In this document: piece after piece, positions 44,735-53,571 of the stretch
Position numbering within the stretch: position 1 is the first letter of the stretch
Layout: the number at the start of each line of letters is the position of its first letter
Source of the DNA: an uncultured Kordiimonas sp.
GTDB lineage: Bacteria > Pseudomonadota > Alphaproteobacteria > Sphingomonadales > Kordiimonadaceae
Reading direction: 5' to 3'
Assembly: GCA_947503625.1 (NCBI GenBank)
Contig: CANNEK010000003.1
Span: 496,001-560,000 of the forward strand
Length of the DNA: 64,000 bases
Notes under the pieces: generated by a model
Told to the model about the DNA's origin: nothing
Seen by the model: the letters and a program-made list of their open reading frames with translations, nothing else
Databases searched by the model: none
Translations under genes and position numbers: made by a program

Positions 44735-46432
44735 CTACAGTCTCAGCACGACACCCGCTGACAAGGCCAGTTGATAGAATATGGTGATAATATCCTGTGC
44801 AAGCTGGAAACTTTTGGTCTGCACCCGTGGCAACACAAAAATCTCGTCACCCGGATTAAGGGGTACATTTCCGCTATTCATCTGCCGCTTGGAGATTTTA
44901 TTGAAACTGCCATCCCTGTGCAGAAGCAGCACATTTGATGCACTTCGGCTTTGGGTGAAGCCGCCAGCCTGATCAATATAGTCCTCGACGGTATTACCGT
45001 CCTGATAGGCCATTGCACTTGGGAACAACACGTCACCGTGCACCATCACAAGATTACTTGTTCTCGGGATACGGATTATATCGCCCTGCTCCAGCAAAAT
45101 ATCATCGACAGAGGATGCACTGCCAAGCGACACCTGCCCTTTCGGCTCGACCTGCCGCGCACGCTCAACCCATTGTAAGATCAATTCCGCCTCTCGCTGG
45201 CGCAAATCCGCTTCTGCCGCAGTTTTTGACCGAGCCGTCAGCACACTGGCTTCAAGGGCCCGCAACTGAGCCTGAAGCGTTTCTTTTTGCCGCTCGCGAA
45301 CGCTGTGGCGCATCAGTTGTACGGCGTCACGCTGCGCGTTAACGCCAAAATCTATCTGGCTCAAAAGTTGCCCCATGGTTGCGCCGTATGGCAGGATAAA
45401 CTCCTGCTCACTTGTATGTTCGCCTTCAACCCGAACCGAGATGGTTCCCTGAAGCTTGTCCGAAACAATCTCCAGAACATCACCAGCATGAACTGTCACG
45501 CCGCGAGAATCTGCGATAGCGATATATTCAACTTCGGTTTTTGCCATATTGTTACGACTCAGGCGTACATGCGTCGCCTCGGGCAGCGGACGGGCATAAT
45601 TCAACAGCTCGCCAACTGTCGTTCTCGGGCCATCAAATTCAAACACGTAACTGTTTTGAACATCCCCCAGCACCGCTGCGCGCGATAAAACTGGCCGGAC
45701 AACAATGGTGTCACCGTCCGCAATCTGAAACGACGGAATGGAACCCGACAGGATAAAGTCGTATATGTTGACCGCCTGGATTTCGCGACCACCCCGCAGC
45801 ACCTGCACATCCAGAAACGACCCGCGCGCGGGGTCAATACCACCGGCCTGATCAAGGAAAAACAGGATCGAGTCTGAAGAGTGGCCTGCGAACAAACCGG
45901 GCTGGGCGACAAACCCGGTCACAAAAACCTTCACGGGCTCTGCGCCGCCAAGGCTCGCATATACACCAACGTTCTTACGGAAGATGGTTTTCACAGCTTC
46001 CGAAATAACAACATTCAAGTCTTCGTTTTTAACCGATTGAACAGATACGGGTCCAACCTTCGGGATAAACACGTTACCCTGGGCATCGACAGTCAGGTCA
46101 CCGGTAAAGTCAAAGCCACCCCACATCTGCAGGGAAATCCTATCCCCCACAGAAATCTCGTAACTCGGGTTAAAACCGATAAACGACTGGTTGGCGAATT
46201 CACCACCAAAAATCCAGGAGCCAAAAGCTTCATTTTCGCCGGTGTCTTCCGCCGCTTCCGAGATTGTTGTTGTCGCCTGCTCTCGTACCGGTTCCGCGTC
46301 CTGGGAAACAGGCGCAGATTGTGCGTAGGCAGGAAGCATTTGCGCCGAGATCAGCGCAAATACCATCAAGCAACGAACGGCCAGGCTGCCGACCCTGCTG
46401 AAAGGCTTCGTGATTGAGGTCCAATCAAACAT
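44735..46432 (-). CDS. kpsD: Capsule polysaccharide export outer-membrane protein (KpsD/Wza-type)
   Basis: 565 aa from the ATG at 46432, with GGGAG 8 bases before it. Signal peptide to about residue 38 (VRCLMVFALISAQMLPAYAQ). The polysaccharide export domain follows: FNPSYEISVGDRISLQMWG, GNVFIPKVGPVSVQSVKNEDL, VYASLGGAEPVKVFVTGFVAQPG, then repeated SLBB-type stretches (GQIG-like ADGDTIVVRPV and VHGDVLFPSAMAYQ). It forms the periplasm and outer-membrane channel for a capsule polymer. Overlaps kpsE by 8 bp, part of the kpsM-T-E-D operon. Confidence 0.9.
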   Translation of the reverse strand: MFDWTSITKPFSRVGSLAVRCLMVFALISAQMLPAYAQSAPVSQDAEPVREQATTTISEAAEDTGENEAFGSWIFGGEFANQSFIGFNPSYEISVGDRISLQMWGGFDFTGDLTVDAQGNVFIPKVGPVSVQSVKNEDLNVVISEAVKTIFRKNVGVYASLGGAEPVKVFVTGFVAQPGLFAGHSSDSILFFLDQAGGIDPARGSFLDVQVLRGGREIQAVNIYDFILSGSIPSFQIADGDTIVVRPVLSRAAVLGDVQNSYVFEFDGPRTTVGELLNYARPLPEATHVRLSRNNMAKTEVEYIAIADSRGVTVHAGDVLEIVSDKLQGTISVRVEGEHTSEQEFILPYGATMGQLLSQIDFGVNAQRDAVQLMRHSVRERQKETLQAQLRALEASVLTARSKTAAEADLRQREAELILQWVERARQVEPKGQVSLGSASSVDDILLEQGDIIRIPRTSNLVMVHGDVLFPSAMAYQDGNTVEDYIDQAGGFTQSRSASNVLLLHRDGSFNKISKRQMNSGNVPLNPGDEIFVLPRVQTKSFQLAQDIITIFYQLALSAGVVLRL

Positions 46433-47597
46433 CTCGGTGCTCCCGGATCGTGGCAACAATCATCGCGACAATCCCGTATATCAGATTAAGAATAACAAAA
46501 AGAGTAATCAGGTTATAGGTTTTACGCGGCAGGATGGGAGAGTCCGGCATCCTCGCAGACTGAACAACAACAAGATGTTTCAGCTTGCGATAACTTTCTA
46601 CCCGCGCTTGCTCCAGTGTCTGAAGCGTAACCTTGTAGATATCAGTAGCAAATTCAAACGCCAGTCGCAGCTCTTCAAACTGGGCGTTCACCTGATTGAT
46701 AGACTGTGCCCCCTGGCTTGCAAACTTGTCTCTCTCTTGCTCCAACTGGTCCCGGATACCTGCAATACGATCACGCACAGACACCAGTTCAGCAGCGTTA
46801 GGCTGAAGATAACTGGTCAAAACCTTTTCTTCTGCCTCAAGCCGTACCAGTTCCCCTTCCATATCATTGACCACCGCCTGAATTGCGGCTCCTGTGATCG
46901 CTGGATCAAGAAGTTCATTCTCGGACTGGAATGTGAGAAGCGCACCGCGGCTGTCGTTGACAGACTGACGCGCGCGGATCAGCTCTTGCTCGACGAAAGC
47001 GATCTCCTGAAGCGCGATACGCTGGCTGACGCCATTGATGTATGCTTCGGCCCGTTCGAGAACGGTATCAGCAACTGCTTGCGAGAACCCGGGCGTAAAC
47101 CCCTGAGCCCTGATCTGGATAATATTGGATTCCGGCTGAATATTGACTGAAAGATGTTTGCGGTAATATTTCAGGAAATCTTCCTCGGAAACATCGGATG
47201 ACATGCGGGAAAAATAATCCCAATCGCTGCTCGAGTAGTGACCACGCAGGTCCAGACGCTTGTCCAGAGCCAACAACATATCTGCCGAAAGAATATAGCT
47301 GGTCAGAAGCATTGCATCATGTGCTGCACCTCCACTGGCACCGGAGACCAGTGGCAGCATGGGCAAAATGGCAGCATTGTCGCTTGTCGATTTTACGTAA
47401 ACACTGGATTCTGTAACGAACCTGTCCGAAACCCAGAACGCATTGTAAAACAGGAAAGCGCCAAAGATCACCAACACCCAGTGATAGCGCATATACCGGG
47501 CGCGCGTTGCCACTGAGACAGTATAGGTGTCGCCCCGCGCATCACCGCGCATACGATCGGCGACCGTCTGCCTGAATTTCACCAATGTTTGTTTCAT
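46425..47597 (-). CDS. kpsE: Capsule polysaccharide export inner-membrane protein (KpsE/CtrB-type)
   Basis: 390 aa. An N-terminal membrane helix (about 33-55, WVLVIFGAFLFYNAFWVS) and a second at the C-terminus (NLITLFVILNLIYGIVAMIVATI) enclose a periplasmic coiled-coil region (FVEQELIRARQSVNDSRGAL, VRDRIAGIRDQLEQERDKF). This is the Wzz/KpsE layout of group-2 capsule export, and KpsE is thought to link the ABC transporter to KpsD. It lies 27 bp after kpsT. Confidence 0.9.
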   Translation of the reverse strand: MKQTLVKFRQTVADRMRGDARGDTYTVSVATRARYMRYHWVLVIFGAFLFYNAFWVSDRFVTESSVYVKSTSDNAAILPMLPLVSGASGGAAHDAMLLTSYILSADMLLALDKRLDLRGHYSSSDWDYFSRMSSDVSEEDFLKYYRKHLSVNIQPESNIIQIRAQGFTPGFSQAVADTVLERAEAYINGVSQRIALQEIAFVEQELIRARQSVNDSRGALLTFQSENELLDPAITGAAIQAVVNDMEGELVRLEAEEKVLTSYLQPNAAELVSVRDRIAGIRDQLEQERDKFASQGAQSINQVNAQFEELRLAFEFATDIYKVTLQTLEQARVESYRKLKHLVVVQSARMPDSPILPRKTYNLITLFVILNLIYGIVAMIVATIREHRDV

Positions 47598-47624
47598 GAA
47601 TTCCCTGTCACAAACCGCCGCTAA

Positions 47625-48275
47625 CTATAGGCATTCGTAGCGAAAAATCGCTTGTTCCACACTTTCGTAGAATTCCGCCCGGCCATATGCAAGTAAAATT
47701 GCGGCATTACATTGACGGCGCAGCAGATTCATATTGTGTGATACAAGAATAATATTGGAGTTCTCACGCTTGTTGCTGATAGCGTTTTCGCACTTCTTCT
47801 TGAAGCCTGAATCCCCCACAGACATGATCTCGTCAATCAGGTAGGTATCAAAATCAAACGCCATGGAAACCGCGAACGAATATTTTGACTTCATGCCGGA
47901 AGAGTAGCTTGAAACCGGTAGTTCAAAACTGCCCCCAAGCTCTGAAAACTCCTTGACGAACTCTTCTGTTGACCGATTGGATTTCACACCGTGAATGCGG
48001 CAGATAAACCGAACATTCTCGCGGCCGGTCAATGTGCCTTGAAAACCACTCGTCAGAGCAAGGGGCCACGATATAAAGCGATTGGACTGAATACGTCCTT
48101 CGGTCGGGAAGTCAACGCCGCCAAGCAGCCTGAGCAACGTGGATTTACCTGCGCCATTTTTGCCAAGTATCGCGACATCCCTGTCATCGGGGATATCAAG
48201 GTCAATGTTCTTAAGAACATACTTTGGCCCGAAGCGAGTCGGGAAATACTTGCTGACGTCATTAAATCTGATCAT
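47625..48275 (-). CDS. kpsT: Capsule polysaccharide export ABC ATPase
   Basis: 216 aa from the ATG at 48275 that overlaps the kpsM stop by 4 bp; a frame extension to 48332 has no support. Signatures: Walker [18 protein letters not shown]-loop region, signature [20 protein letters not shown] (LSSGMK-type), Walker [13 protein letters not shown] and LVSHNM. The short length and pattern are those of the KpsT/CtrD/BexA group. Powers polymer export with KpsM. Confidence 0.95.
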   Translation of the reverse strand: MIRFNDVSKYFPTRFGPKYVLKNIDLDIPDDRDVAILGKNGAGKSTLLRLLGGVDFPTEGRIQSNRFISWPLALTSGFQGTLTGRENVRFICRIHGVKSNRSTEEFVKEFSELGGSFELPVSSYSSGMKSKYSFAVSMAFDFDTYLIDEIMSVGDSGFKKKCENAISNKRENSNIILVSHNMNLLRRQCNAAILLAYGRAEFYESVEQAIFRYECL

Positions 48276-49054
48276 TGCGCAACAACCCTGCGCCAAGTCA
48301 GCCGGTAGGAAGACAGCGCCAGTGCGAGACATGCCAGTGTGACCGCAAACAGATAACCAAAGTCAGCTACGGGGCTCGTGTAGTTCGAGAACCACGCTTC
48401 ACGAACCAGCTCCATCGCATGCAGAACGGGGTTCCAGGTCAGGTAACCCCAGAATTGACGCGGGACGAAGGTCATCGGGAACAACACCGCCGACACAAAC
48501 AACAAGGGCATCGTCAGCATGCCAACCAGTTTTTCAACCTCCCGCGCAATACTGCCCACCATGCAAGCGAGCATACCGAAAGAGGCGGCCAACAGCCATA
48601 GCACGGAGCAATAACCCAGAACCCCAAGAGGATCATCCGGCCATGGGTCATAACCAAGCCAGACCAGACCCAGCGCGATGATGAGGCCAACAATCAGGAA
48701 CAGGCCGCCTTCGATAAAGGCCCGAGCCATAAAAACATCGAATAGGCGAACCTGCCTGAATTCCAATAACCCCCGGGCACCGCCGCGTGCGCCGGCACAC
48801 TGTCTCATCGTCGAGGCCCAAAGCCCCCTGAAAGTCAGGAAAGATGTGTAAATGAAGATTGGCGCTTCGGTAAAACCGTATGCCCCTTGTCCGCGAGCGC
48901 CGAACAAAACGATGAATAACGTCATCATTAAAAGTGGTTCCAACACGAGCCAGACATTGCCAAAGGTATAGGTCGAGAAACGGGAAATCATTTCTCGCAC
49001 GAAAATCGCAAACACAACATCCCGCTGGATGGAAAATGCCGACCGAGCTTTCAT
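48272..49054 (-). CDS. kpsM: Capsule polysaccharide export ABC permease
   Basis: 260 aa with six predicted membrane helices. ABC-2 permease of the KpsM/CtrC/BexB group. [22 protein letters not shown] near residue 18 and [14 protein letters not shown] are typical. The final [30 protein letters not shown] segment lies in the family region. The first gene of the export operon; a terminator-like hairpin sits at 49065-49086 just before its start. Confidence 0.93.
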   Translation of the reverse strand: MKARSAFSIQRDVVFAIFVREMISRFSTYTFGNVWLVLEPLLMMTLFIVLFGARGQGAYGFTEAPIFIYTSFLTFRGLWASTMRQCAGARGGARGLLEFRQVRLFDVFMARAFIEGGLFLIVGLIIALGLVWLGYDPWPDDPLGVLGYCSVLWLLAASFGMLACMVGSIAREVEKLVGMLTMPLLFVSAVLFPMTFVPRQFWGYLTWNPVLHAMELVREAWFSNYTSPVADFGYLFAVTLACLALALSSYRLTWRRVVAQ

Positions 49055-49064
49055 GGCAGCAAAA

Positions 49065-49086
49065 CGCCCTCAAACCAATGAGGGCG
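49065..49086 (-). terminator. Intrinsic terminator/attenuator between kpsF and kpsM
   Basis: CGCCCTCA-AACCAA-TGAGGGCG, a perfect 8-bp stem with a 6-base loop. On the minus strand it is followed by TTTT. It lies about 60 bp after the kpsF stop and only 11 bp before the kpsM start, so it would partly cut the kpsMTED genes from the kpsF transcript. No clear ribosome site precedes kpsM. Confidence 0.65.
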
Positions 49087-49146
49087 AAGATTTAACAAGT
49101 GTGTCGCAATACAGCAAGACAGGATGTCACCAGGGTTCGGTTGAGC

Positions 49147-50166
49147 TTACAGTTCATCATGCTTGTAAATGCCGGCAAAACAGCCTTTTACATCAACCGC
49201 AACAAGGAATTTCACTTCATCAGACCGCATCATTGTCTCGGCCTCATCCACGATCACATCGTGCTGGATGGTCGAAAACTCCTTGCTCATACATTGCTGG
49301 GCCGTGACTTCACGCACGCGGCGAGTCACACGAAGCGCAACACCAAGCTGGCCTTTTGTTACAATACCAATAGGCTTCGATTGCTTGTCAACCACCACGG
49401 CAATGCCTGCCGGGCCGCCAGCCATTTCAGCCGCAAGTTCCAGCAACACCATGTCGGGTGCAACAACCGGCACGGATGTGGTGTGCATCAGATCCTGTAC
49501 CTTCATCAGAAGACGGCGGCCCAGCGATCCACCAGGATGATAACGGGCAAAGTCCTGTGCATGGAAGTTACGCAGTGTCATCAGGGAAATTGCCAGCGCG
49601 TCACCAATCGCAATGGTTTGCACAATTGATGTTGTCGGCGCCAGATTGATCGGGCAAACTTCCTCAGCAACCGGAATTTCCAGTACCACGTCAGCAGTTC
49701 GGCCAATTGTTGAAGATTTGGCGCCTGTGATGGCGATAATGCGATTACCAAAAGCCTTCAGCGACGGCAACAGCTGAACGATTTCCTGAGTTTCACCGGA
49801 ATAAGAGATAAGCAGCAGCGTATCGCCGGCTGTAACCATTCCGAGGTCACCGTGGGATGCTTCAGCGGGGTGCAGGAAAAAGCTTGGTGTGCCGGTAGAG
49901 GCCAGAGTTGCAGATATTTTGCGTGCGACATGACCGGATTTTCCCATGCCGATAACGATGAGGTGTCCGGTTGTCTTGATCGACATCAGGATAGCGCGGC
50001 GGTAACTGTCTTCATCGTATGTCTGGGACAGTCTCTCAAGCGCCTGGCCTTGCTTTAAAAAGCTCTGACCAATGTCGGAAAGTGTCTCCGACAGATCAGC
50101 CTTCAGGCTGCTTGGCATCTCCAGCACGTTCTCAAGCGCACCGCCCTCTTCAGTAGAGCTCGTCAT
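49147..50166 (-). CDS. kpsF: Arabinose-5-phosphate isomerase
   Basis: 339 aa. SIS domain (about 50-190): GHLIVIGMGKSGHVARKI, FFLHPAEASHGDLGMV, ISYSGETQEIVQLL and a GNRIIAITG. Two CBS domains follow (about 215-335), ending VAVDVKGCFAGI. It makes arabinose 5-phosphate, the entry step to CMP-Kdo, used for the Kdo linker of group-2 capsules; KdsD is the housekeeping homologue and the two cannot be separated on sequence alone. Position between kpsS and kpsM supports the kpsF reading. Confidence 0.88.
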   Translation of the reverse strand: MTSSTEEGGALENVLEMPSSLKADLSETLSDIGQSFLKQGQALERLSQTYDEDSYRRAILMSIKTTGHLIVIGMGKSGHVARKISATLASTGTPSFFLHPAEASHGDLGMVTAGDTLLLISYSGETQEIVQLLPSLKAFGNRIIAITGAKSSTIGRTADVVLEIPVAEEVCPINLAPTTSIVQTIAIGDALAISLMTLRNFHAQDFARYHPGGSLGRRLLMKVQDLMHTTSVPVVAPDMVLLELAAEMAGGPAGIAVVVDKQSKPIGIVTKGQLGVALRVTRRVREVTAQQCMSKEFSTIQHDVIVDEAETMMRSDEVKFLVAVDVKGCFAGIYKHDEL

Positions 50167-50645
50167 AAAAATCCCCGAGTAGTCTTTTCTTAATTTACCC
50201 TATTGCCGGTTTAAGGTCCTGAAATCGAACACTTAATACCAACGCCCCAAAAAAGATCAAATGGTAGTGCCTAAAAATTTTCGGCACGCTATCACAAGCG
50301 ATTGTCAATCACAACAAACCTGTAACATTTGATCCATTCACCTTCTTCGCCTCATCGTTATCAACCAGGGTTGATGAACAAAAGCTGAACCAAGTTGTAA
50401 CAAACGCCCAGGTAATGGACGCCGGATCATGTAAAGTTTGTTTCCCGACCGTAATAAAGCAATAACAGCTTTTGATACGGCGGTCACCATAAAGACCCGT
50501 TTGCCTTGTGTCCTGCCGCCTCTCACGAACCAGCTTGGTTACCTGAACAAAACGCCAACTCAGGCAATATTCAATAAGTCTCTGTTTTATTTGGCAATTT
50601 TAAGGCACAAGTGTCAAATTTTGGCCATAGTCCTGATATTGCCAC
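50167..50645. other. 479-bp intergenic region between kpsS and kpsF
   Basis: No convincing gene; a 62-codon minus-strand frame at 50338-50526 lacks a ribosome site and any family signature. A TTGACA on the minus strand at 50309-50304 faces kpsF but lacks a good -10. An 11-base inverted repeat GATTG-T-CAATC spans it, and a 16-base inverted repeat lies at 50360-50375. The region probably holds the kpsF promoter. Confidence 0.5.
50360..50375. promoter_or_regulatory. Operator-like inverted repeat upstream of kpsF
   Basis: ATCAACC-AG-GGTTGAT, perfect 7-bp arms with a 2-base centre, 194 bp before the kpsF start. The arms and spacing are like a dimeric regulator site. No T-run follows, so a terminator is unlikely. 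The regulator is unknown. Confidence 0.35.
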
Positions 50646-51887
50646 TCATTCAGCTCTCAAACGTCCGTGCGATGGCGGTGTCGAGAGTATTTCTCGTGAG
50701 CAGGCAGAAGCCGCGACATGGCGATAACGGTAAAAAGAACCCGGCTGCTGGGTTTGGGCCACTAACGCCCGCTTGAAATTCTGAACATTCTGTTTATTGA
50801 CCTCGCCCGGCGCGCGCCAGAACTGATCTAGTCCCACGGCAGCTGTAAGTCCGGCGCTCCGGATCATGCTTTTGCCCAAAGTCAGGGTGGGCACGCCGCG
50901 TTCAAGCGCCTGCAAGCCAACGGTTGAGTTGACAGTCGCGCACCCTGCCGAGGCGTCCAGTATCCTGTCGAGGTCAACGTCAAATGCGTAGGTCACCCTT
51001 GATACACAATCCAGCTTACGTACGATACGGCTTATAAGCCGACCATAATGATTAAACCCTCGATCCATCGGGTGGTGCTTGATCACAAGATGCGCGGTTT
51101 GGGGTGCGTTCCGGGCAAATGATCTGAGCGTTGTCTCGATAAATTCTTCGACGCTCGCGAAAGATGAATGATATTTCATCTGGGTATCAACAGCCACCTG
51201 CAACGGCACAAAAAACAGATTTCCGGCATGAGTTTTAACCAGACGCTCTGTCAGCCCGCTCTCGCGCCACCGCGTTATCACATTTTTGCGCACGCCTGCT
51301 ATGATCCAGGCCATCATTTCTGTTGCCCAGTTACCGTGCCGGTGGTGATGGTAACGCCCAAATCCCCATAGTTTCCAGTCTTTGACGATGTAATACATGG
51401 TGGCAAACCAGAACTGAAAACGAAATACTCCTGAAATTTCGGCGGGCAAAGGGGCACTTCTGGCTTTCAGGTCATCGTCTCTAAAGCGCTCGGGAAACGG
51501 GCTGTTAGCATTATTCCCCCCCTCTTCCAGGGTAACAAAACCTGGCCGGACGTAGCCCTCTTCACATGCAAAAAACCTAACGCCAAGCTTGTCACATACT
51601 GCTTTGGCCTTGCGATGATAGAAACGACAATCGCCGTAACAGCACACAGCATCAATGTCATGGCGGGCGAGATATCGCTCAATCCACAGCGGCCACTCAT
51701 CTGCACTTTTGCTGTAACAGGAAACATGGTCGGCCTTGGCGAAATGGCGATCCCCTTTATTGAAGCATATGCGGTACACATAAGCACCATCCCGCCCCAG
51801 TGCATCGGCCAGATCGGCAAAGAAAGGTCCCAATGGCCCTTGTAACAACAAGATTTTGGGTTGGTTTATTGTCACTTGTACTCGCAC
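50646..51887 (-). CDS. kpsS: Capsule polysaccharide modification/Kdo-linker protein (KpsS-type)
   Basis: 413 aa, GTG start; GTG at 51875 is another possible start. The first residues are the KpsS signature: ILLLQGPLGPFFADLADAL and VYRICFNKGDRH. CCYGDCRFYHRKAK and FFACEEGYVRPGFVTLEEGG follow (typical CYGD/EEGY-RP motifs), then HHPMDRGFNHYG and TVNSTVGLQALERGVPTLTLG near the C-terminus (a GT-B donor pattern with S-G-E-like ending). KpsS and KpsC build the poly-Kdo linker on the phospholipid anchor in E. coli. KpsC is not in this window. Confidence 0.9.
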   Translation of the reverse strand: MRVQVTINQPKILLLQGPLGPFFADLADALGRDGAYVYRICFNKGDRHFAKADHVSCYSKSADEWPLWIERYLARHDIDAVCCYGDCRFYHRKAKAVCDKLGVRFFACEEGYVRPGFVTLEEGGNNANSPFPERFRDDDLKARSAPLPAEISGVFRFQFWFATMYYIVKDWKLWGFGRYHHHRHGNWATEMMAWIIAGVRKNVITRWRESGLTERLVKTHAGNLFFVPLQVAVDTQMKYHSSFASVEEFIETTLRSFARNAPQTAHLVIKHHPMDRGFNHYGRLISRIVRKLDCVSRVTYAFDVDLDRILDASAGCATVNSTVGLQALERGVPTLTLGKSMIRSAGLTAAVGLDQFWRAPGEVNKQNVQNFKRALVAQTQQPGSFYRYRHVAASACSREILSTPPSHGRLRAE

Positions 51888-52017
51888 CCGGTCCGGCAGA
51901 AGCGATACCTCTTATCGCTTCTTTCTCCGTTCGCCAACCGGCATGCTAGTATGAGACCATAATATCGCAACAACAAAACGGCTTGATATTGCCCAAATCG
52001 GCGGATGAGGCCCCGCT

Positions 52018-52698
52018 TTATTCGGTTACTGGCGGCGTACGCAACCCGAATGCAGGGCCACCGATCACAGCGCGGCGATAGGTGATATCAAAGTATTTGG
52101 TCCTCGGCCCTTCCTCAGAATCCCTTTGTTGCTCGCCCCAATTGTGAATGCTGCCATCTTCCTGAGGTTGCCAGTACCAAAGATTTCGCACCTTTACCGT
52201 ACCACCCGCCTGGGTTGGCACTTCAATCCATTCGGACCGAAGTATCATTGTGTCGCCTTCAAGGCCGCCTGTGAGTAGCAGATTGCTGCCACTGTTATCC
52301 GTCCATAGCTGGCGCCAGTGCCCTGTGGCATCAATACTGGTAAGGCTTGTGCCTCGCAGTCGGTTCGGAGATCCATTCAGGGCAAACAGATCGTCCATCT
52401 GGTGCCACTCCTGAAAGAGGACACACCCATCGTGAATGACCTTTATCTTGTCATACCCCCTGAGTTCACCGCTCTCGGTAGCAATCACCTGCCATTCACC
52501 TGGCCAGAAATCAAAATCCTCGTAAGTGGCGGCGCTTTTGACGAATGTGTATTCCCCTGTGCACGCATCATACGGTGCTTCAGCACTTGATGCGCCCTGT
52601 GCTGTTGCCAACGCACCGGCGACCGAGACCAAACCACCCGTAATTACGGACCGTGCCCAGGTCGCTGTTTTTCCCGTTGTCAAAAGTTTCCTTTTCAT
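52018..52698 (-). CDS. Secreted DUF1579-like protein
   Basis: 226 aa from the ATG at 52698 (GAGGGA before it); a further ATG at 52713 is less likely. A twin-basic start with signal peptide (KRKLLTTGKTATWARSV, cut near ASSAEA). The mature part has the pattern of DUF1579-type lipocalin-like proteins: YEDFDFWPGEWQVI, DGCVLFQEWHQ, RGTSLTSIDATGHWRQLWTDNSG and DTMILRSEW. Such proteins occur in many environmental bacteria, functions unknown. It stands downstream of the two-component genes, no clear partner. Confidence 0.65.
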   Translation of the reverse strand: MKRKLLTTGKTATWARSVITGGLVSVAGALATAQGASSAEAPYDACTGEYTFVKSAATYEDFDFWPGEWQVIATESGELRGYDKIKVIHDGCVLFQEWHQMDDLFALNGSPNRLRGTSLTSIDATGHWRQLWTDNSGSNLLLTGGLEGDTMILRSEWIEVPTQAGGTVKVRNLWYWQPQEDGSIHNWGEQQRDSEEGPRTKYFDITYRRAVIGGPAFGLRTPPVTE

Positions 52699-52857
52699 CG
52701 GTGGATCCCTCATTGCTGTTGCCAGAAAATCTCATTTCAGCATCAGCAACGAAGACGGGTAAGCGCATGTGTGACCAACCCGAAACCCTCGGGGATTAGT
52801 ACGGAACATATCGGAAAAAAAAACGCATTCCGTTGATCAACAGCGTGAAAACAGGGA

Positions 52858-53571
52858 CTAGTCAGCCAGCAATATGGCCTGAACAGCGGCTCGATAGTTT
52901 GCCCCGACCGGGATTTCACTGCCGTCGACCAGCTTAAGGAAACCCAGTACGCCGTTTTTCCGGATCATGGTTTTAACACGGTCGGTGCGAACCACATACG
53001 AGCGATGGCATCTGATAAACCCGAGCGGGACAAGCTCGGCCTCAACTTCAGAAATGGTACTGCGATGCAGATACTCACGGTCTTCGCATTGCAGCCCGAC
53101 ATAATTGCGCTCTGCACGCGCCACGATCACATCCTCCATCGGAACCAGGTCGGTTTTTCCAAAAGACTTGACGACAAATTTGGCGGATGACGCCCTTTTT
53201 TCCGGTGCTTGACATCGCTTTTCGATACGGGTGCAGGCTTCGGCAAGCACGCTGCGCGAAAGAGGCTTCACAATATAGTCCACAGCAGATATCCGAAAAG
53301 CCTTGGCTGCATGCTGGGGGTAAGCGGTGGAAAAAACAATGTGCAGGTCTGGGTAATGTTTCTTGGTGTCCTCGGCAAACGTCATGCCATCGCAACCGGG
53401 CATTTCGATATCAAGAAACAGCACGTCAACATTATGTTCACGCAAATGAGCGCGAGCGGCATCAACCGATGTCACAGCCTCTGCGTCCCAGTTATCGCGG
53501 ACATTCAACTGGTGTGCGATATCTGCTGCAATGATGGCTTCATCATCCAGAACGAGGGCATTGATTGTCAT
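52858..53571 (-). CDS. LytTR-family response regulator
   Basis: 237 aa. Receiver domain (about 1-120): phospho-acceptor Asp in DVLFLDIEMPGCDG near residue 55, VLDDEAIIAA at the start and VFSTAYPQHAAKAFRISAVDYIVKP at the end. LytTR DNA-binding domain (about 130-237): VVKSFGKTDLVPMEDVIVARAERNYV, RSTISEVEAELVPLGFIRCHRSYVVR. Overlaps the histidine kinase gene by 4 bp (ATGA). Together they form a LytS/LytR-type pair. The kinase is encoded first, then the regulator. Target genes are not apparent. Confidence 0.92.
   Translation of the reverse strand: MTINALVLDDEAIIAADIAHQLNVRDNWDAEAVTSVDAARAHLREHNVDVLFLDIEMPGCDGMTFAEDTKKHYPDLHIVFSTAYPQHAAKAFRISAVDYIVKPLSRSVLAEACTRIEKRCQAPEKRASSAKFVVKSFGKTDLVPMEDVIVARAERNYVGLQCEDREYLHRSTISEVEAELVPLGFIRCHRSYVVRTDRVKTMIRKNGVLGFLKLVDGSEIPVGANYRAAVQAILLAD

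Noticed and set aside
50338-50526. 62-codon minus-strand frame in the kpsS-kpsF gap
   Set aside because: No ribosome site, basic and unordered composition, and no match to known small proteins.
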